This document shows positions 27,695 through 36,569 of a DNA stretch of 64,000 bases, in pieces. The notes below the pieces were generated by a model. The model was given only the letters and a program-made list of their open reading frames with translations, did no database searches and was not told the origin of the DNA. Position 1 is the first letter of the stretch; each line of letters begins with the position of its first letter. This DNA is from Dyella silvae (GTDB lineage: Bacteria; Pseudomonadota; Gammaproteobacteria; Xanthomonadales; Rhodanobacteraceae). The translations under genes and the position numbers were made by a program. Location: the NCBI RefSeq assembly GCF_026421305.1, contig NZ_JAPJBQ010000005.1:186001-250000 (forward strand), in the 5' to 3' direction.

Positions 27695-28606
27695 TTAGCG
27701 CACCGGTGATTCGCGCCATTGCGCTGCGTGCTCTTGGATAAGCTGCCAGAGCTGATTCGCCACGGGCCCGTGTGGACGGTCCTGGCGACGGGCGGCTACC
27801 AGATCTTCTACGCCGCCGGGCAGATATCGGCCTGCGAGGGAGATCAGCGTGCCGTCGCGCAGTTCCTGCTCGATCAAAAAGCGGGGAAGGTGCCCCCAGG
27901 CCATGCCCTGAAGGATGACTTCTTTCTTCATGAGTTGGTCGGCGACGGTGCATTGCGGCGCGCCTTCCACCACAAAGTGGTCGCGCGACTCCGGGCTTTG
28001 CGCTGTATCGCGCATGATGCATTGCGTGAGCTCGCGCAATTGATCGCGCTTTATCGTGCGGCTGGGGCGAAACGGCAGGAAGCCGGGCGCCGCTACCGGA
28101 ATGAACGACACCGGGCACAGGTCGATCCATTCGATTCGCGCATCGTGCTTGTCCACGCGATGAAAGATCAGGTCGGCCTCGTCGTTGAAGAGTCGTTCCC
28201 AGGGCCCGGTCACTGCTTCGAAATGAAGGTGCAGCCGGGTGCTGGAGTGCTGCGCAAAAAAGCGGCTTAGCAAGCGCAAGGTCTGTGGCAATGGACACAT
28301 GTCGCCAATGACCACGCGCAACTCGCTTTCCGCACCCATGGCCAGTTGCGCCGTGTGGGCGTGCAGCCTCTCCAATTCCTGCAGAAGCGACTGCGCGCGG
28401 CGATGAAAAGACCGGCCCGCTGCGGTGAGTTCAACGCGGTAGCCACCGCGTTCCAGCAGCACGAAGCCAAGCTGCCGCTCGAGCTTGGCGACGGCGGCGA
28501 AGACGGCCGGGTGCGAACGGTTCATGACCTGAGCGGCGGCCTGAAAGCCGCCGGCCTTGACCACGGCATCGAAACATTGGAGGTCGTGCAGGGTGAAGGC
28601 GCTCAT
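27695..28606 (-). CDS. LysR-family transcriptional regulator
   Basis: 303 residues. N-terminal winged helix (MSAFTLHDLQCFDAVVKAGG, then AAQVMNRSHPAVFAAVAKLE), followed by a periplasmic-binding-protein-like effector domain. The gene is divergent from the alpha/beta hydrolase at 28725, with 118 bp between the starts, the typical LysR arrangement with its target. The interval contains AT-rich dyads such as TAGTTATTC/CAAAACTTTG but no clean T-N11-A box that I can fix. The effector is unknown. Confidence 0.88.
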   Translation of the reverse strand: MSAFTLHDLQCFDAVVKAGGFQAAAQVMNRSHPAVFAAVAKLERQLGFVLLERGGYRVELTAAGRSFHRRAQSLLQELERLHAHTAQLAMGAESELRVVIGDMCPLPQTLRLLSRFFAQHSSTRLHLHFEAVTGPWERLFNDEADLIFHRVDKHDARIEWIDLCPVSFIPVAAPGFLPFRPSRTIKRDQLRELTQCIMRDTAQSPESRDHFVVEGAPQCTVADQLMKKEVILQGMAWGHLPRFLIEQELRDGTLISLAGRYLPGGVEDLVAARRQDRPHGPVANQLWQLIQEHAAQWRESPVR

Positions 28607-28724
28607 GTTTGAAAAACCTACATAGTTATTCAAAACTTTGTAATTTCTACCAGAAGTGGCCGCGACTAGCATCTCCTCCCGAACCGAGCACCGGCTCGGC
28701 CCCAATGCTAAGGAGCGATGTGCC

Positions 28725-29531
28725 ATGAACGACACCACTTTCATCACCACCGGCGACGGATATCGCCTGGCCTACCGCCTTGACGGCGCCGACGACAAAC
28801 CCGTGCTTGTCCTGTCGAACTCGATCGCTACGACGTTGCACATGTGGGACGGCCAGATTCCCGTCTTGACCCAGCACTTTCGCGTACTGCGCTACGACGC
28901 CCGCGGCCATGGCAACTCGGATGCGCCTGCGGGTGCCTATTCCATGGATCGTCTGGGTAGTGACGTCATCGAGTTGCTCGATGCGCTCGGCGTGGAGCGC
29001 GCGCATTTCCTCGGCCTGTCGCTCGGTGGTCTGGTGGGGCAATGGCTGGGCATCCATGCACCGGATCGCATCGATCAACTGATCTTGAGCAATACGTCAG
29101 CCCACCTGGGGCCCGTCAGCGAGTTCGATGCACGCATCGCAGCCTTGCAGACGTCGCCCGACATGGAGGCTGTGGCGGAGGCATTCCTGGCCAATTGGTT
29201 TCCGGCCACCATGCTCGAAGCAAAGCATCCCGACATCGAACCGTTCCGCGAAATGCTGCTTTCAACGGCACCCCAAGGGTTAGCGGGCTCCTATGCGGCG
29301 GTGCGCGACAACGATATGCGACGCACGATCGCGCTGATCAATCGCCCCACGCTGGTGATTGCTGGCAGGGACGATACCGTCACACTGGCAAGCCATGGCG
29401 AGTACATCGCATCGACCGTACCGGGCGCTCGCCTGGTGACGCTGCCGGCCGTTCATCTGCCGAACGTCGAGCATCCGGATGTGTATGCACGCACGGTGCT
29501 GGACTTCCTGCTGGAAGGAGACGCTGCCTGA
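28725..29531 (+). CDS. Alpha/beta hydrolase, 3-oxoadipate enol-lactonase-like
   Basis: 268 residues. The nucleophile elbow GLSLGG (Ser at about residue 100), the strand-loop GRDDTV (acid) and a C-terminal VHLPNVEHPD (His) give a complete catalytic triad. The overall pattern (SNSIATTLHMWDGQI; RYDARGHGNSDAP) is that of PcaD-type lactonases, but no other protocatechuate pathway gene is near, so substrate is open. ATG at 28725 has AGGAG ten bases upstream. Probably controlled by the divergent LysR gene. Confidence 0.87.
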   Translation: MNDTTFITTGDGYRLAYRLDGADDKPVLVLSNSIATTLHMWDGQIPVLTQHFRVLRYDARGHGNSDAPAGAYSMDRLGSDVIELLDALGVERAHFLGLSLGGLVGQWLGIHAPDRIDQLILSNTSAHLGPVSEFDARIAALQTSPDMEAVAEAFLANWFPATMLEAKHPDIEPFREMLLSTAPQGLAGSYAAVRDNDMRRTIALINRPTLVIAGRDDTVTLASHGEYIASTVPGARLVTLPAVHLPNVEHPDVYARTVLDFLLEGDAA

Positions 29532-29643
29532 AAAGCGCGAGCAGACACCTGCGTGAATGAGGCGCAGATCGTTGCGCACTCCTGAACGTGTAGCGTTGTT
29601 GAGCGGCTGACGACGAATCGTCGCCTGCCTGACTAATGGGCGA

Positions 29644-29802
29644 TCAGTCGTCCGCCGTTATGCCATGCACGACACCCGGGGCCTTGCCAAACTGGGACGC
29701 CAATCCAAAGGCAATAGCGCCGTAGATCGTGATGCCGAGCAGGGAGAGAAAGATCAGCGCGACGGTCGTGCCGGTGGGTTTCTTGAGCTTCAGGTTCTTC
29801 AT
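29644..29802 (-). CDS. Small single-span membrane protein (52 aa)
   Basis: Reading MKNLKLKKPTGTTVALIFLS..., this frame encodes a basic N-terminus, one hydrophobic segment (about residues 13-33) and a short hydrophilic tail ending GITADD. Positive-inside topology predicts a cytoplasmic N-terminus. Codon use is normal and the frame is uninterrupted, but the ribosome site is weak, so this is a moderate-confidence small gene. No family is recognised. A similar pattern of Lys-rich start plus single span is common for regulators of larger membrane proteins. Confidence 0.5.
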   Translation of the reverse strand: MKNLKLKKPTGTTVALIFLSLLGITIYGAIAFGLASQFGKAPGVVHGITADD

Positions 29803-30017
29803 GTGCGTGTGCCGCCCGGGGTGTCGCGGGCGCTGACATAACGATGGGGATCAAAGTCTGACAGCTGCGTGGGTCAGCCTTGTGCGGCAAGACGGCGCAT
29901 GCGGCAAAACGCGCGAAAGCTATTGGGGCTGAAGCTTTCTTGCGCGCCGACGGAACCGGATAGCGAACTCCAGAAGCACGCGCAGGCTCCAGGCGTCTTT
30001 CATCCTTGCCGCCGAAA
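29803..30017. other. Gene-free stretch
   Basis: About 215 bp with no credible frame and no repeat other than the hairpins that begin at 30018. Confidence 0.4.
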
Positions 30018-30044
30018 GTGGACTCTCGAGTCGCGAGAGTCCAC
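30018..30044 (-). terminator. Hairpin downstream of the secreted MBL-fold gene
   Basis: Perfect 11-bp stem GTGGACTCTCG/CGAGAGTCCAC with loop AGTCG; on the minus strand it is followed by TTT only. Likely part of the gene's 3' end, together with the hairpin at 30057-30099. Confidence 0.55.
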
Positions 30045-30056
30045 CTTTTCAGCAAG

Positions 30057-30099
30057 GGCTGTCATCCGGCCAGATCATGGCCGCTACGGGATGACAGCC
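30057..30099 (-). terminator. Second hairpin downstream of the MBL-fold gene
   Basis: Outer stem GGCTGTCATCC/GGATGACAGCC (11 bp) encloses an inner GGCC/GGCC stem. No T-run. Its position nine bases after the MBL stop (30108) suggests a 3' processing or termination structure. Confidence 0.5.
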
Positions 30100-30107
30100 A
30101 GACACCA

Positions 30108-31088
30108 TCAGTGAATTTCGCTGTAGCTCAACGGAACCCATTGATAGCCGGAACCCACCTTGCGGATATGGCCCAGGCCTGGGAACGACATGTGTTCACC
30201 AGCGATGATGTAGCTGTGCGCGGCGGCATCGGCCAGAAGTTGCTCGCGTACCTTTTCAGCGACGTGGCTGTCGGTATCGAAGCCGATGGTGACTTCCGGA
30301 TCAGGGAGCTGCACCTGTGCCACATGCACGACATCTCCCCACACCACCATTTTCTGGCCCTTGCTCTCAATGACGTATCCCGTGTGACCGGGCGTGTGGC
30401 CAATGAGGGAGCTGGCCCTGATCCCTGGAACCAGCTCGGTGTCACCGGTGAACGGTTGGAAGCGATGGGCCTGGAGGTAGGGCGTCATCGCAGCCATTGC
30501 ACCCGCGAAGTGCTCTTTCTGTTCCGGCGTGGCCTTCTCGCTATTGGCTTTGCTCAACCAGAAATCAGCTTCGCGTTGATCGGCACGGACCACGGCATTG
30601 GGGAACACGCGCTTGCCAGCGGCAGACAGTCCGCCGATATGGTCCGGGTGCATGTGGGTGATGTAGATCTCGTCAATCTGTTCGGGCTGATAGCCGGCGG
30701 CCTTCAGCCGGTCGGCCAGCTTGCCCAGGTCCGCGCCAAGAAGATGGCCCGCGCCCGTGTCGATCAGCACAAGCTTGCTGCCGGTGTTGACGAGAAAGGC
30801 GTTGAAGTTCATCTCGTAGGGCAGTGGCTGGAACGCCGCATCGAGCGCCTGGCGGGTCTTGTCGGCGGTCGTATTGGTGAGCAGCTTGTCCACCGGCAGC
30901 GCGAGCGTGCCGTCTGAGATCGCAGTCACCTCGAAATCGCCCAGCATCATGCGGTAGTAGCCCGGCGCTGCCGTTTTCACCATGGGGGCTGCTGCGTGAG
31001 CGATGTCCGGTGCTGCCACCGTCATCGCGCCGCCAAAGATAAGTGCGGTCGTTATGGCGGCCCGCGCGAATGCTTGCCTTGTCTTCAT
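30108..31088 (-). CDS. Exported MBL-fold metallo-hydrolase
   Basis: 326 residues with an N-terminal export signal (MKTRQAFARAAITTALIFGG, cleavage near AHAA). The metal-binding HxHxDH motif is THMHPDHIGG near residue 142, and later histidines GHTPGHTGY and GDVVHV complete the site, placing it with lactonase/methyl-parathion-hydrolase-like MBL enzymes. The substrate is unknown; lactone or organophosphate hydrolysis in the periplasm is family-based inference. An excellent AGGAAGGAA site lies upstream of the ATG. Not in an operon. Confidence 0.88.
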   Translation of the reverse strand: MKTRQAFARAAITTALIFGGAMTVAAPDIAHAAAPMVKTAAPGYYRMMLGDFEVTAISDGTLALPVDKLLTNTTADKTRQALDAAFQPLPYEMNFNAFLVNTGSKLVLIDTGAGHLLGADLGKLADRLKAAGYQPEQIDEIYITHMHPDHIGGLSAAGKRVFPNAVVRADQREADFWLSKANSEKATPEQKEHFAGAMAAMTPYLQAHRFQPFTGDTELVPGIRASSLIGHTPGHTGYVIESKGQKMVVWGDVVHVAQVQLPDPEVTIGFDTDSHVAEKVREQLLADAAAHSYIIAGEHMSFPGLGHIRKVGSGYQWVPLSYSEIH

Positions 31089-31363
31089 CGTCTAGTTCCT
31101 TCCTGAAATAGGTGACTGACTTGCAGATACCTGACGTGATCGCAGATTCTTGCTGTCTGGGTCGATCGTTGCCCTGGGAAAGACCTGCGCCTGATCATGT
31201 GATGCAAGGCAGGATGGATCACAGGCCGTCAGATCTCGCGCGACATGGTTATGCTGCGGCCGAATTCAAGCGCACCGGCGCTGACAACATGTGATGCATG
31301 TCCAGATTCGATGTGGAGCGGGAGTTGCGTGAGACTGCCGAGCTGGGTCGTGGAGTGAAGCGA

Positions 31364-31774
31364 ATGGAACTTAAGACAGAGATATGGGAACGGGTGAGGG
31401 CGTTCGCGCTTTCGCTCGCCAGTGAAGATCAGCCAGAAAGGTATCGGCTCAACTACAACGCTCTCAAGGATTACTGCGAGGCGCAGAGCGCTGCTGGTGA
31501 TGACCACCCTTTCTTGTGGGAAAGCCTTGCGGATTTCACCCTGGACGATGACGCTGCCATTGCGCTTTATCTCCGGGCACTGAGTCTGGCCGCGGGCGAT
31601 GAGGGGCGTGAGTATCGGGTGTCCATCCGGTTCGCACTGGCCCACCGTTACAAGCACAAAGGCGAGACGGCGCTGGCGCGTCAGTACGCCATCGAAGCCG
31701 ACGACGAAGCGAGGGAAACGGACGACCGGGAGCTTCGGCGGAGAATCAGCCGATTCTTGCTGTCGCGGGACTGA
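31364..31774 (+). CDS. Conserved hypothetical, TPR-like helical protein
   Basis: Family not recognised. 136 residues from MELKTEIWERVRAFAL; that ATG has GGAG eight bases upstream, whereas the ATG at 31298 has none. The sequence is mostly helical and repeats a pattern of the TPR type (DDAAIALYLRALSLAAGDEG; SIRFALAHRYKHKGETALAR), suggesting a protein-interaction role. It ends in a basic helix (RRRISRFLLSRD). Confidence 0.7.
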   Translation: MELKTEIWERVRAFALSLASEDQPERYRLNYNALKDYCEAQSAAGDDHPFLWESLADFTLDDDAAIALYLRALSLAAGDEGREYRVSIRFALAHRYKHKGETALARQYAIEADDEARETDDRELRRRISRFLLSRD

Positions 31775-31855
31775 GCGTCGCGCATCGATAGGCGTGGCCG
31801 GTTCACTACCGTTGGTGTGGCAAGTGAATCCAGCCCCATGATGGCGTTCAAGCCA

Positions 31856-32080
31856 TCAGGTCGATTGCGCACCCGTCGTAGCAGCAGGCTTGCCAATCAC
31901 CTCCGACGCCATGGCATAAACGCGCCTCGCGAACACCATGCCGGAAACGAACTTTGCCTTGGCGTCCGCCTCGAGCTGTGCGTCACCCTTGGCCATCTCG
32001 ATGCCCATGGTGAGGGTGTTGTAGAGGTCCCGGATGTTGTCCTGAAAAGCGTCGTTGATTGCTTGCTGCTCGTCCATCAT
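31856..32080 (-). CDS. Small hypothetical protein (74 aa)
   Basis: MMDEQQAINDAFQDNIRDLY... reads as two amphipathic helices (to about residue 52) followed by a flexible end (KPAATTGAQST). GGAGAG six bases before the ATG supports the start. Acidic, cytoplasmic, no family recognised. It is convergent with the TPR-like gene and divergent from the SDR gene. Confidence 0.65.
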   Translation of the reverse strand: MMDEQQAINDAFQDNIRDLYNTLTMGIEMAKGDAQLEADAKAKFVSGMVFARRVYAMASEVIGKPAATTGAQST

Positions 32081-32337
32081 GTGTTCTCTCCGTAGATTCG
32101 ATGGGTCCAACGTGGGTCGATGCGGTGCCTACTCCGAGGCGGTACGGCGTTACGCTGCCCAGGCGCGGAGTGATTGACCGCAGCAGCGCCAAGGCGGGCG
32201 TTCCACCAAGTCAACCAAGCCTTCCGGATGATGGCAAGCCATCCATCGGCATTGCCGATGATGCGCATCGGAAATTCCCGTTTCTTTGCAGGGGTACCGA
32301 TGGCTTACAACGTCGCTCCCCGTAGAGGAGATCCGGA

Positions 32338-33075
32338 ATGCAAAGCATCGAGAAGGTACAGGAGCACACGCTGATTGTGGGTGGTAGCTCGGGTATGGGC
32401 TTGTCGCTGGCAGCGTCGCTGCTCGCCGATGGGCACAAGGTCACCATTGCAGGGCGCACGCAGGAGCGTCTTGATGAGGCACGCCGCTGCCTGCCGCAGG
32501 GTGCGCTGCTCTCGACCGTGGCGACTGATATCACCAAGGAAGATGAGGTGATCAAGCTATTCGGGCAGGTGGGGTCGATGGATCACATCGTCACGACAGC
32601 GGCGACGCTCGACGGTGTCTATCGCTTGTTGCCCGAGCTTGAGCTGTCGGCCATTCGACGCGCTATCGATTCGAAGCTGCTGGGCCCGCTGCTCTTGGCG
32701 AAATACGGCGCACCCTCGCTATCGAGTCATGGCTCGATCACGTTCACCTCGGGCATCGCCGCGTATCGGCCCGCAGCACGTGGATCCGTGGTAGCCGCAG
32801 TCAATGGCGCACTCGCTTCGCTCGCCTATGCCCTGGCCATCGAGCTTGCACCGATACGCGTCAACGTCGTTTCGCCCGGCTGGGTCGATTCGCCCATCTG
32901 GGCAGCCGTGGCAGGCGATAAGAAGGCCGAGATGCTTGAGGCCATGGCGGATCGATTGCCGGTGGGGCGGGTGGGGCAGCCCGCCGATATTGCGCAGGCC
33001 ATTCAATTCCTGATGAGCAACGGGTTCGCCACCGGTACCGTGTTACATGTCGACGGCGGCCATCGCCTCGTGTGA
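32338..33075 (+). CDS. SDR-family protein lacking the YxxxK active site
   Basis: 245 residues with the Rossmann cofactor motif VGGSSGMG (residues 14-21) and the usual late segment SPGWVDSPIW and HVDGG near the end. The catalytic Ser of the TSG motif is kept, but the position of the YxxxK pair reads VVAAVN, so the catalytic Tyr and Lys are missing. It may bind NAD(P) without classical dehydrogenase activity. The start has GAGGAG seven bases upstream. The stop overlaps the end of the convergent LysR gene by 33 bp. A damaged partial copy lies at 36675-36876. Confidence 0.85.
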   Translation: MQSIEKVQEHTLIVGGSSGMGLSLAASLLADGHKVTIAGRTQERLDEARRCLPQGALLSTVATDITKEDEVIKLFGQVGSMDHIVTTAATLDGVYRLLPELELSAIRRAIDSKLLGPLLLAKYGAPSLSSHGSITFTSGIAAYRPAARGSVVAAVNGALASLAYALAIELAPIRVNVVSPGWVDSPIWAAVAGDKKAEMLEAMADRLPVGRVGQPADIAQAIQFLMSNGFATGTVLHVDGGHRLV

Positions 33076-33945
33076 TGGGGCGTTCAATACATCCAGAAAC
33101 GTTCGCAGCGCCGGCGGCATCACCGTGTGCCGGCGCCACATCACATGGATGGCCGCGGACTGCTTGTCGCCATGCCACGGGCGCACGGTAAGGCGCTTGT
33201 CGCGGAGAGGAACGGCGATACGAGGCATCAGGGCGCAGCCGGCGCCCTGAGCCACCATGGCGCAGATCGCCGCCAGACTTTCGAACTCGCCGACAATATC
33301 GGGAGCCACCTCGCTCTGATTCAGCACGGCCTGGTCGAAGAGGCGCCGATAGATGCATCCCTTGGCCGTCACGAGGAATCGTTCGCCCTTCAGATCGGCG
33401 GCGGTAATCGTCCTTTGACGCTTCCATGGATGCTGTGCGGGTGCAATCACCACCAGCTCTGAGGTATCCACAACGGTGCTGGCAAGGCTGGGATCCGGCT
33501 CAGCGTCGAAAACCACGCACGCATCCAGGTCGCCGCGCCGCACGCGGGCGAGCAGGTCGCCGGTTCCCGCCACCTCGACTTTCAATGTGACGCCCGGCCT
33601 GACTTGCCGCAAGCGTTCGAGCGGCGCCGATAGCCATTGGGCGCTCAAGGTCTCAAGCGCACCCAGCGAAAATTCGCCGCCCGTCGTGGATATACCGGCG
33701 ACGGCGTGACGCGCCTCGCGGTCCAGTTCCAGCAGGCGATCGGCATAGTCGAGCAGTCGGTGGCCTGCTTCAGTCAGTTTCAGCTTGCGGCCCGACCGGT
33801 CGAACAGCGTCGTGCCCAAATCCGTTTCGAGCGATTGGATCTGCTCCGTAACGCTTGATTGGGCCAGATGCACTTTCTCCGCCGCGCGCGTAAAGCTGAG
33901 CGTGGAAGCGACGGCGGCGAAGGTGCGCAGATGTCGAAGCTGCAT
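33043..33945 (-). CDS. LysR-family transcriptional regulator
   Basis: 300 residues: winged helix MQLRHLRTFAAVASTLSF with AAEKVHLAQSSVTEQIQ, then an effector-binding domain with VAGTGDLLARVRRGDLD. Convergent with the SDR gene and overlapping its 3' end, so it is not in the usual divergent position; its target may be the SDR gene or something distant. An approximately 270-bp space on its 5' side leads to the TetR gene. Confidence 0.87.
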   Translation of the reverse strand: MQLRHLRTFAAVASTLSFTRAAEKVHLAQSSVTEQIQSLETDLGTTLFDRSGRKLKLTEAGHRLLDYADRLLELDREARHAVAGISTTGGEFSLGALETLSAQWLSAPLERLRQVRPGVTLKVEVAGTGDLLARVRRGDLDACVVFDAEPDPSLASTVVDTSELVVIAPAQHPWKRQRTITAADLKGERFLVTAKGCIYRRLFDQAVLNQSEVAPDIVGEFESLAAICAMVAQGAGCALMPRIAVPLRDKRLTVRPWHGDKQSAAIHVMWRRHTVMPPALRTFLDVLNAPSHEAMAAVDM

Positions 33946-34200
33946 GGCGAGGTCATCCCTGAGGAATCACGGCAAGTGGTGCATCGGTGAACAGCGCGCA
34001 GAGCAGGGTGCTTCCCGGGGCGCCTGGGTTTGCCTTGTCAGCACGAATCCCCCTGTAGTTCCACCTAACGGCGTGAGAATGGGGGCATTTCGAAAAAGAA
34101 AAAGCATCCCGAATCCTTTCGTCATGCTGACGCAAGGCGTCAAGTGAACGCCCGGCGGACGGCAGCACTGCCACAGGTCATGGTTGACGCGTCAGACGGG

Positions 34201-34221
34201 CATGTATACGGTGTATACATG
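34201..34221. promoter_or_regulatory. Palindromic operator over the TetR-gene start
   Basis: CATGTATAC, spacer GGT, GTATACATG: a perfect 9-bp inverted repeat ending on the ATG of the TetR gene (34219). TTGACG at 34184-34189 and TATACG at 34205-34210 (spacing 15) could be -35 and -10 boxes, so the dyad would overlap both the promoter and a near-leaderless start. Autoregulation by the TetR protein is the natural reading. Confidence 0.7.
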
Positions 34222-34800
34222 CCTCGCCTCACGACACCTGAAAAGATTCTCAAGGCCGCCCTTGCTCTCTTCGAGAAGGAGGGGCCGGACGCCGTGAGCA
34301 TGCGCCGCGTGGCCAGTGCTGTTGGCATCACCCCGATGGCAATCTATCGGCACTTTCCCAACCGTGAGGCGCTGCTAAAGCAGATCGCCGACAACAGCTT
34401 CCAGACGGTTGCCAAGGCGTGGGCGCCGCTATCGAGCCGCTCCAAAACGCTGCAGCGACTCAGCAGGCCCCTGGAGCATTACCTCGATTACGCGCTGACC
34501 CACCCGCACCTGTTTGACTACGCCTTCTCTGTGCGCCGCGACGACGCGCGCCGTTTTCCCGAAGATTTTCGCGATCGCCAATCGCCCACTCTCAACATCA
34601 TTGCGGATGTGCTTGCCGAAGGTATGCGTCAAGGCGAGCTCCGTCAGGACGATCCCTGGGATGTCGCGATGATGCTCTGGGCGCACGCCCATGGACTGAT
34701 CACACTGTTTCGCGCCGGTCGCTTCAGTTACGACGAGAAGCAATTCCGCGTCTTCTATCTGAGCTCTTTGGAGAAGGTGTTCCATGGCATCAAAGCTTGA
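34219..34800 (+). CDS. TetR/AcrR-family transcriptional regulator
   Basis: 193 residues from MPRLTTPEKILKAALALFE; helix-turn-helix RRVASAVGITPMAIYRHFPNR near residues 33-53 is clear (quoted in part). The C-terminal ligand domain is of the common all-helical type. The ATG at 34219 is at the end of a perfect palindrome (34201-34221); the longer frame from 34144 would run through it. The downstream Lnt-like gene starts 17 bp before this gene's stop, so the two are probably co-transcribed and under the same operator. Confidence 0.88.
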   Translation: MPRLTTPEKILKAALALFEKEGPDAVSMRRVASAVGITPMAIYRHFPNREALLKQIADNSFQTVAKAWAPLSSRSKTLQRLSRPLEHYLDYALTHPHLFDYAFSVRRDDARRFPEDFRDRQSPTLNIIADVLAEGMRQGELRQDDPWDVAMMLWAHAHGLITLFRAGRFSYDEKQFRVFYLSSLEKVFHGIKA

Positions 34801-36202
34801 ACACAATGCATTACTGAAGGGGCTGCTGGCGACAGCGCTATCTGCCATCGCGTGGTGGTTCGGTAACGGTGTCCAGCCACTATGGTGGGCCGCATGGCTG
34901 GCGCCGCTTCCCATCCTGTGGCTTGCTCCACGGGTCCCTGCGAGTGGTGCAGCATGGGCGGCACTGGTCGCCTACGCCCTCGGCATGCTCCATGTGTGGG
35001 GCTATCTGCACGATGCCATTGGCATTCCGTTGACGTTTATTGCCTACGCCGTTGTTACGCCGGGAATCGCGCTGGCGTTGTGCGTGCTTCTCTATCGCCG
35101 CTTGTTGCTTCGGGGAAACGCGCTGGCCGCGATGGGGGCGGTGCCGGTGCTATGGGTGGTGCTTGAGTATGTGGGCAGCCGTGTTTCGCCCCATGGCACC
35201 TTCTTCAATCTCAGCTATTCGCAGATGGATGTGGTGCCAGTAATCCAGATCGCCGCGATCACTGGTATCTGGGGCATCAGCTTTCTGCTGCTGCTCATGC
35301 CCACTGCGCTTGCCATCGTGGCCACGCCGCGAATCACCCGAGGCAAACGGGCTGCCGCCGCGGCCATTGCTCTGGTTTGTCTCGGTGCCGCACTCCTTTA
35401 TGGCAGCTATCGTCTGCGGGAGCCGTCCACTTCCTCGTTACGCATCGGCCTGGTGTCGCTGGAGCAGCGTGGCCAGCCCGCGCTGGATAGCGCAGATGGG
35501 CAGGCCCTCGTCGCACACTACGCCGACGCCGTGCAGCGCCTGGCGCAACAAGGCGCGCAAGTGGTCGTTATGCCGGAGGCTTCGCTCGTAACGAGCCAAG
35601 ACACGATTCCCGAATTTGCACAGCTTGCTACGCAACATCATGTCGTTGTGGATTTCGGCGTCGACTACCGGGGTGAGCAGGGCGTTGAGCGCAATATGTC
35701 GATGGCGTTCCAGCCAGGTGCGCCCCTTCCCTTGACCTACAGCAAGCATCATCTGATTCCCGGATTCGAGGCCAAGTACACGCCTGGCCGCGAGTACCAG
35801 ATGCTCGAAGGGCTACCTCGCATCGGCCTGGGCATTTGCAAGGACATGGACTTTACCGACACGGGTTTTGCTTATGGCCATCGCCGTGCCCAGCTTTTGC
35901 TGGCGCCCGCCTGGGACTTCGATATCGACGGATGGCTGCACAGCCGCATGGCAGTGATGCGCGGCGTTGAACAAGGATTCGCCATTGCCCGTGTCGCGCG
36001 CCGTGGCCGTCTTACGCTCAGCGATGACCGGGGCCGCGTGATTGCCGAAGCCACCAGCGAAGGTAACGGCGCTGAATTGGTCGGAGACCTGCCGTTGCGC
36101 GAAACCCATACGCTCTACGCCCGATGGGGCGACTGGTTCGCATGGCTGAATGGCGGTGCGCTACTGGCGCTGATAGGTCTGGCTAGTATCCGACGCCGAT
36201 AG
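34784..36202 (+). CDS. Lnt-like apolipoprotein N-acyltransferase paralogue
   Basis: 472 residues: six to seven hydrophobic segments in residues 10-205 and at 450-470, and a nitrilase-type domain between. The Glu-Lys-Cys catalytic triad is present: MPEAS (about residue 265), YSKHHLIPGFE (about 320-330) and GICKDMDF (about 355). This is the architecture of Lnt, which N-acylates lipoproteins. Because it is controlled by a local TetR gene and not next to the usual corC/ybeX neighbours, it may be a dedicated second acyltransferase rather than the essential Lnt. Overlaps the TetR stop by 17 bp. Confidence 0.82.
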   Translation: MASKLEHNALLKGLLATALSAIAWWFGNGVQPLWWAAWLAPLPILWLAPRVPASGAAWAALVAYALGMLHVWGYLHDAIGIPLTFIAYAVVTPGIALALCVLLYRRLLLRGNALAAMGAVPVLWVVLEYVGSRVSPHGTFFNLSYSQMDVVPVIQIAAITGIWGISFLLLLMPTALAIVATPRITRGKRAAAAAIALVCLGAALLYGSYRLREPSTSSLRIGLVSLEQRGQPALDSADGQALVAHYADAVQRLAQQGAQVVVMPEASLVTSQDTIPEFAQLATQHHVVVDFGVDYRGEQGVERNMSMAFQPGAPLPLTYSKHHLIPGFEAKYTPGREYQMLEGLPRIGLGICKDMDFTDTGFAYGHRRAQLLLAPAWDFDIDGWLHSRMAVMRGVEQGFAIARVARRGRLTLSDDRGRVIAEATSEGNGAELVGDLPLRETHTLYARWGDWFAWLNGGALLALIGLASIRRR

Positions 36203-36290
36203 GCGCGCACCGTCTACGCGATAGCTCGCGTGCATTATCCCGATATTCTCGTGACTGGTGAAACAAGCTCGACGTCTACGCGCGATTCCA

Positions 36291-36569
36291 TCATTTCGCT
36301 TGCGACATGAGTTGCGGTCCGTCGCTAAAGAGATTTCGACGCCGCTCTACGGCTGAGGTGAGGGCGTTCGCAAGCTCCAGCGCTTTCTCCTCAGTGAGAA
36401 GAACTTGTGCAGGGCCAATGTAAAGCCAGATAGGCTCAGGTGCGGCTTTCACCCCCGAACCAAAGACCCCGATTGTTCCATCGGTGGGGTTTGCCTCAAG
36501 TTTAAGGACGCGTTTTGATGCAGCATCATCGCGCCAGCCAAACATGAACGCTGTTTCTTCGGTAGCCAT
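36291..36569 (-). CDS. Hypothetical protein (92 aa)
   Basis: MATEETAFMFGWRDD..., with beta-like segments (TIGVFGSG; IWLYIGPAQVLL) and a C-terminal helix (EKALELANALTSAVERRR). No family is recognised. ATG at 36569 is chosen over an upstream TTG. Codon use is a little less GC-rich than its neighbours, which, with the adjoining pseudogene, suggests an acquired or decaying patch. Confidence 0.6.
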   Translation of the reverse strand: MATEETAFMFGWRDDAASKRVLKLEANPTDGTIGVFGSGVKAAPEPIWLYIGPAQVLLTEEKALELANALTSAVERRRNLFSDGPQLMSQAK

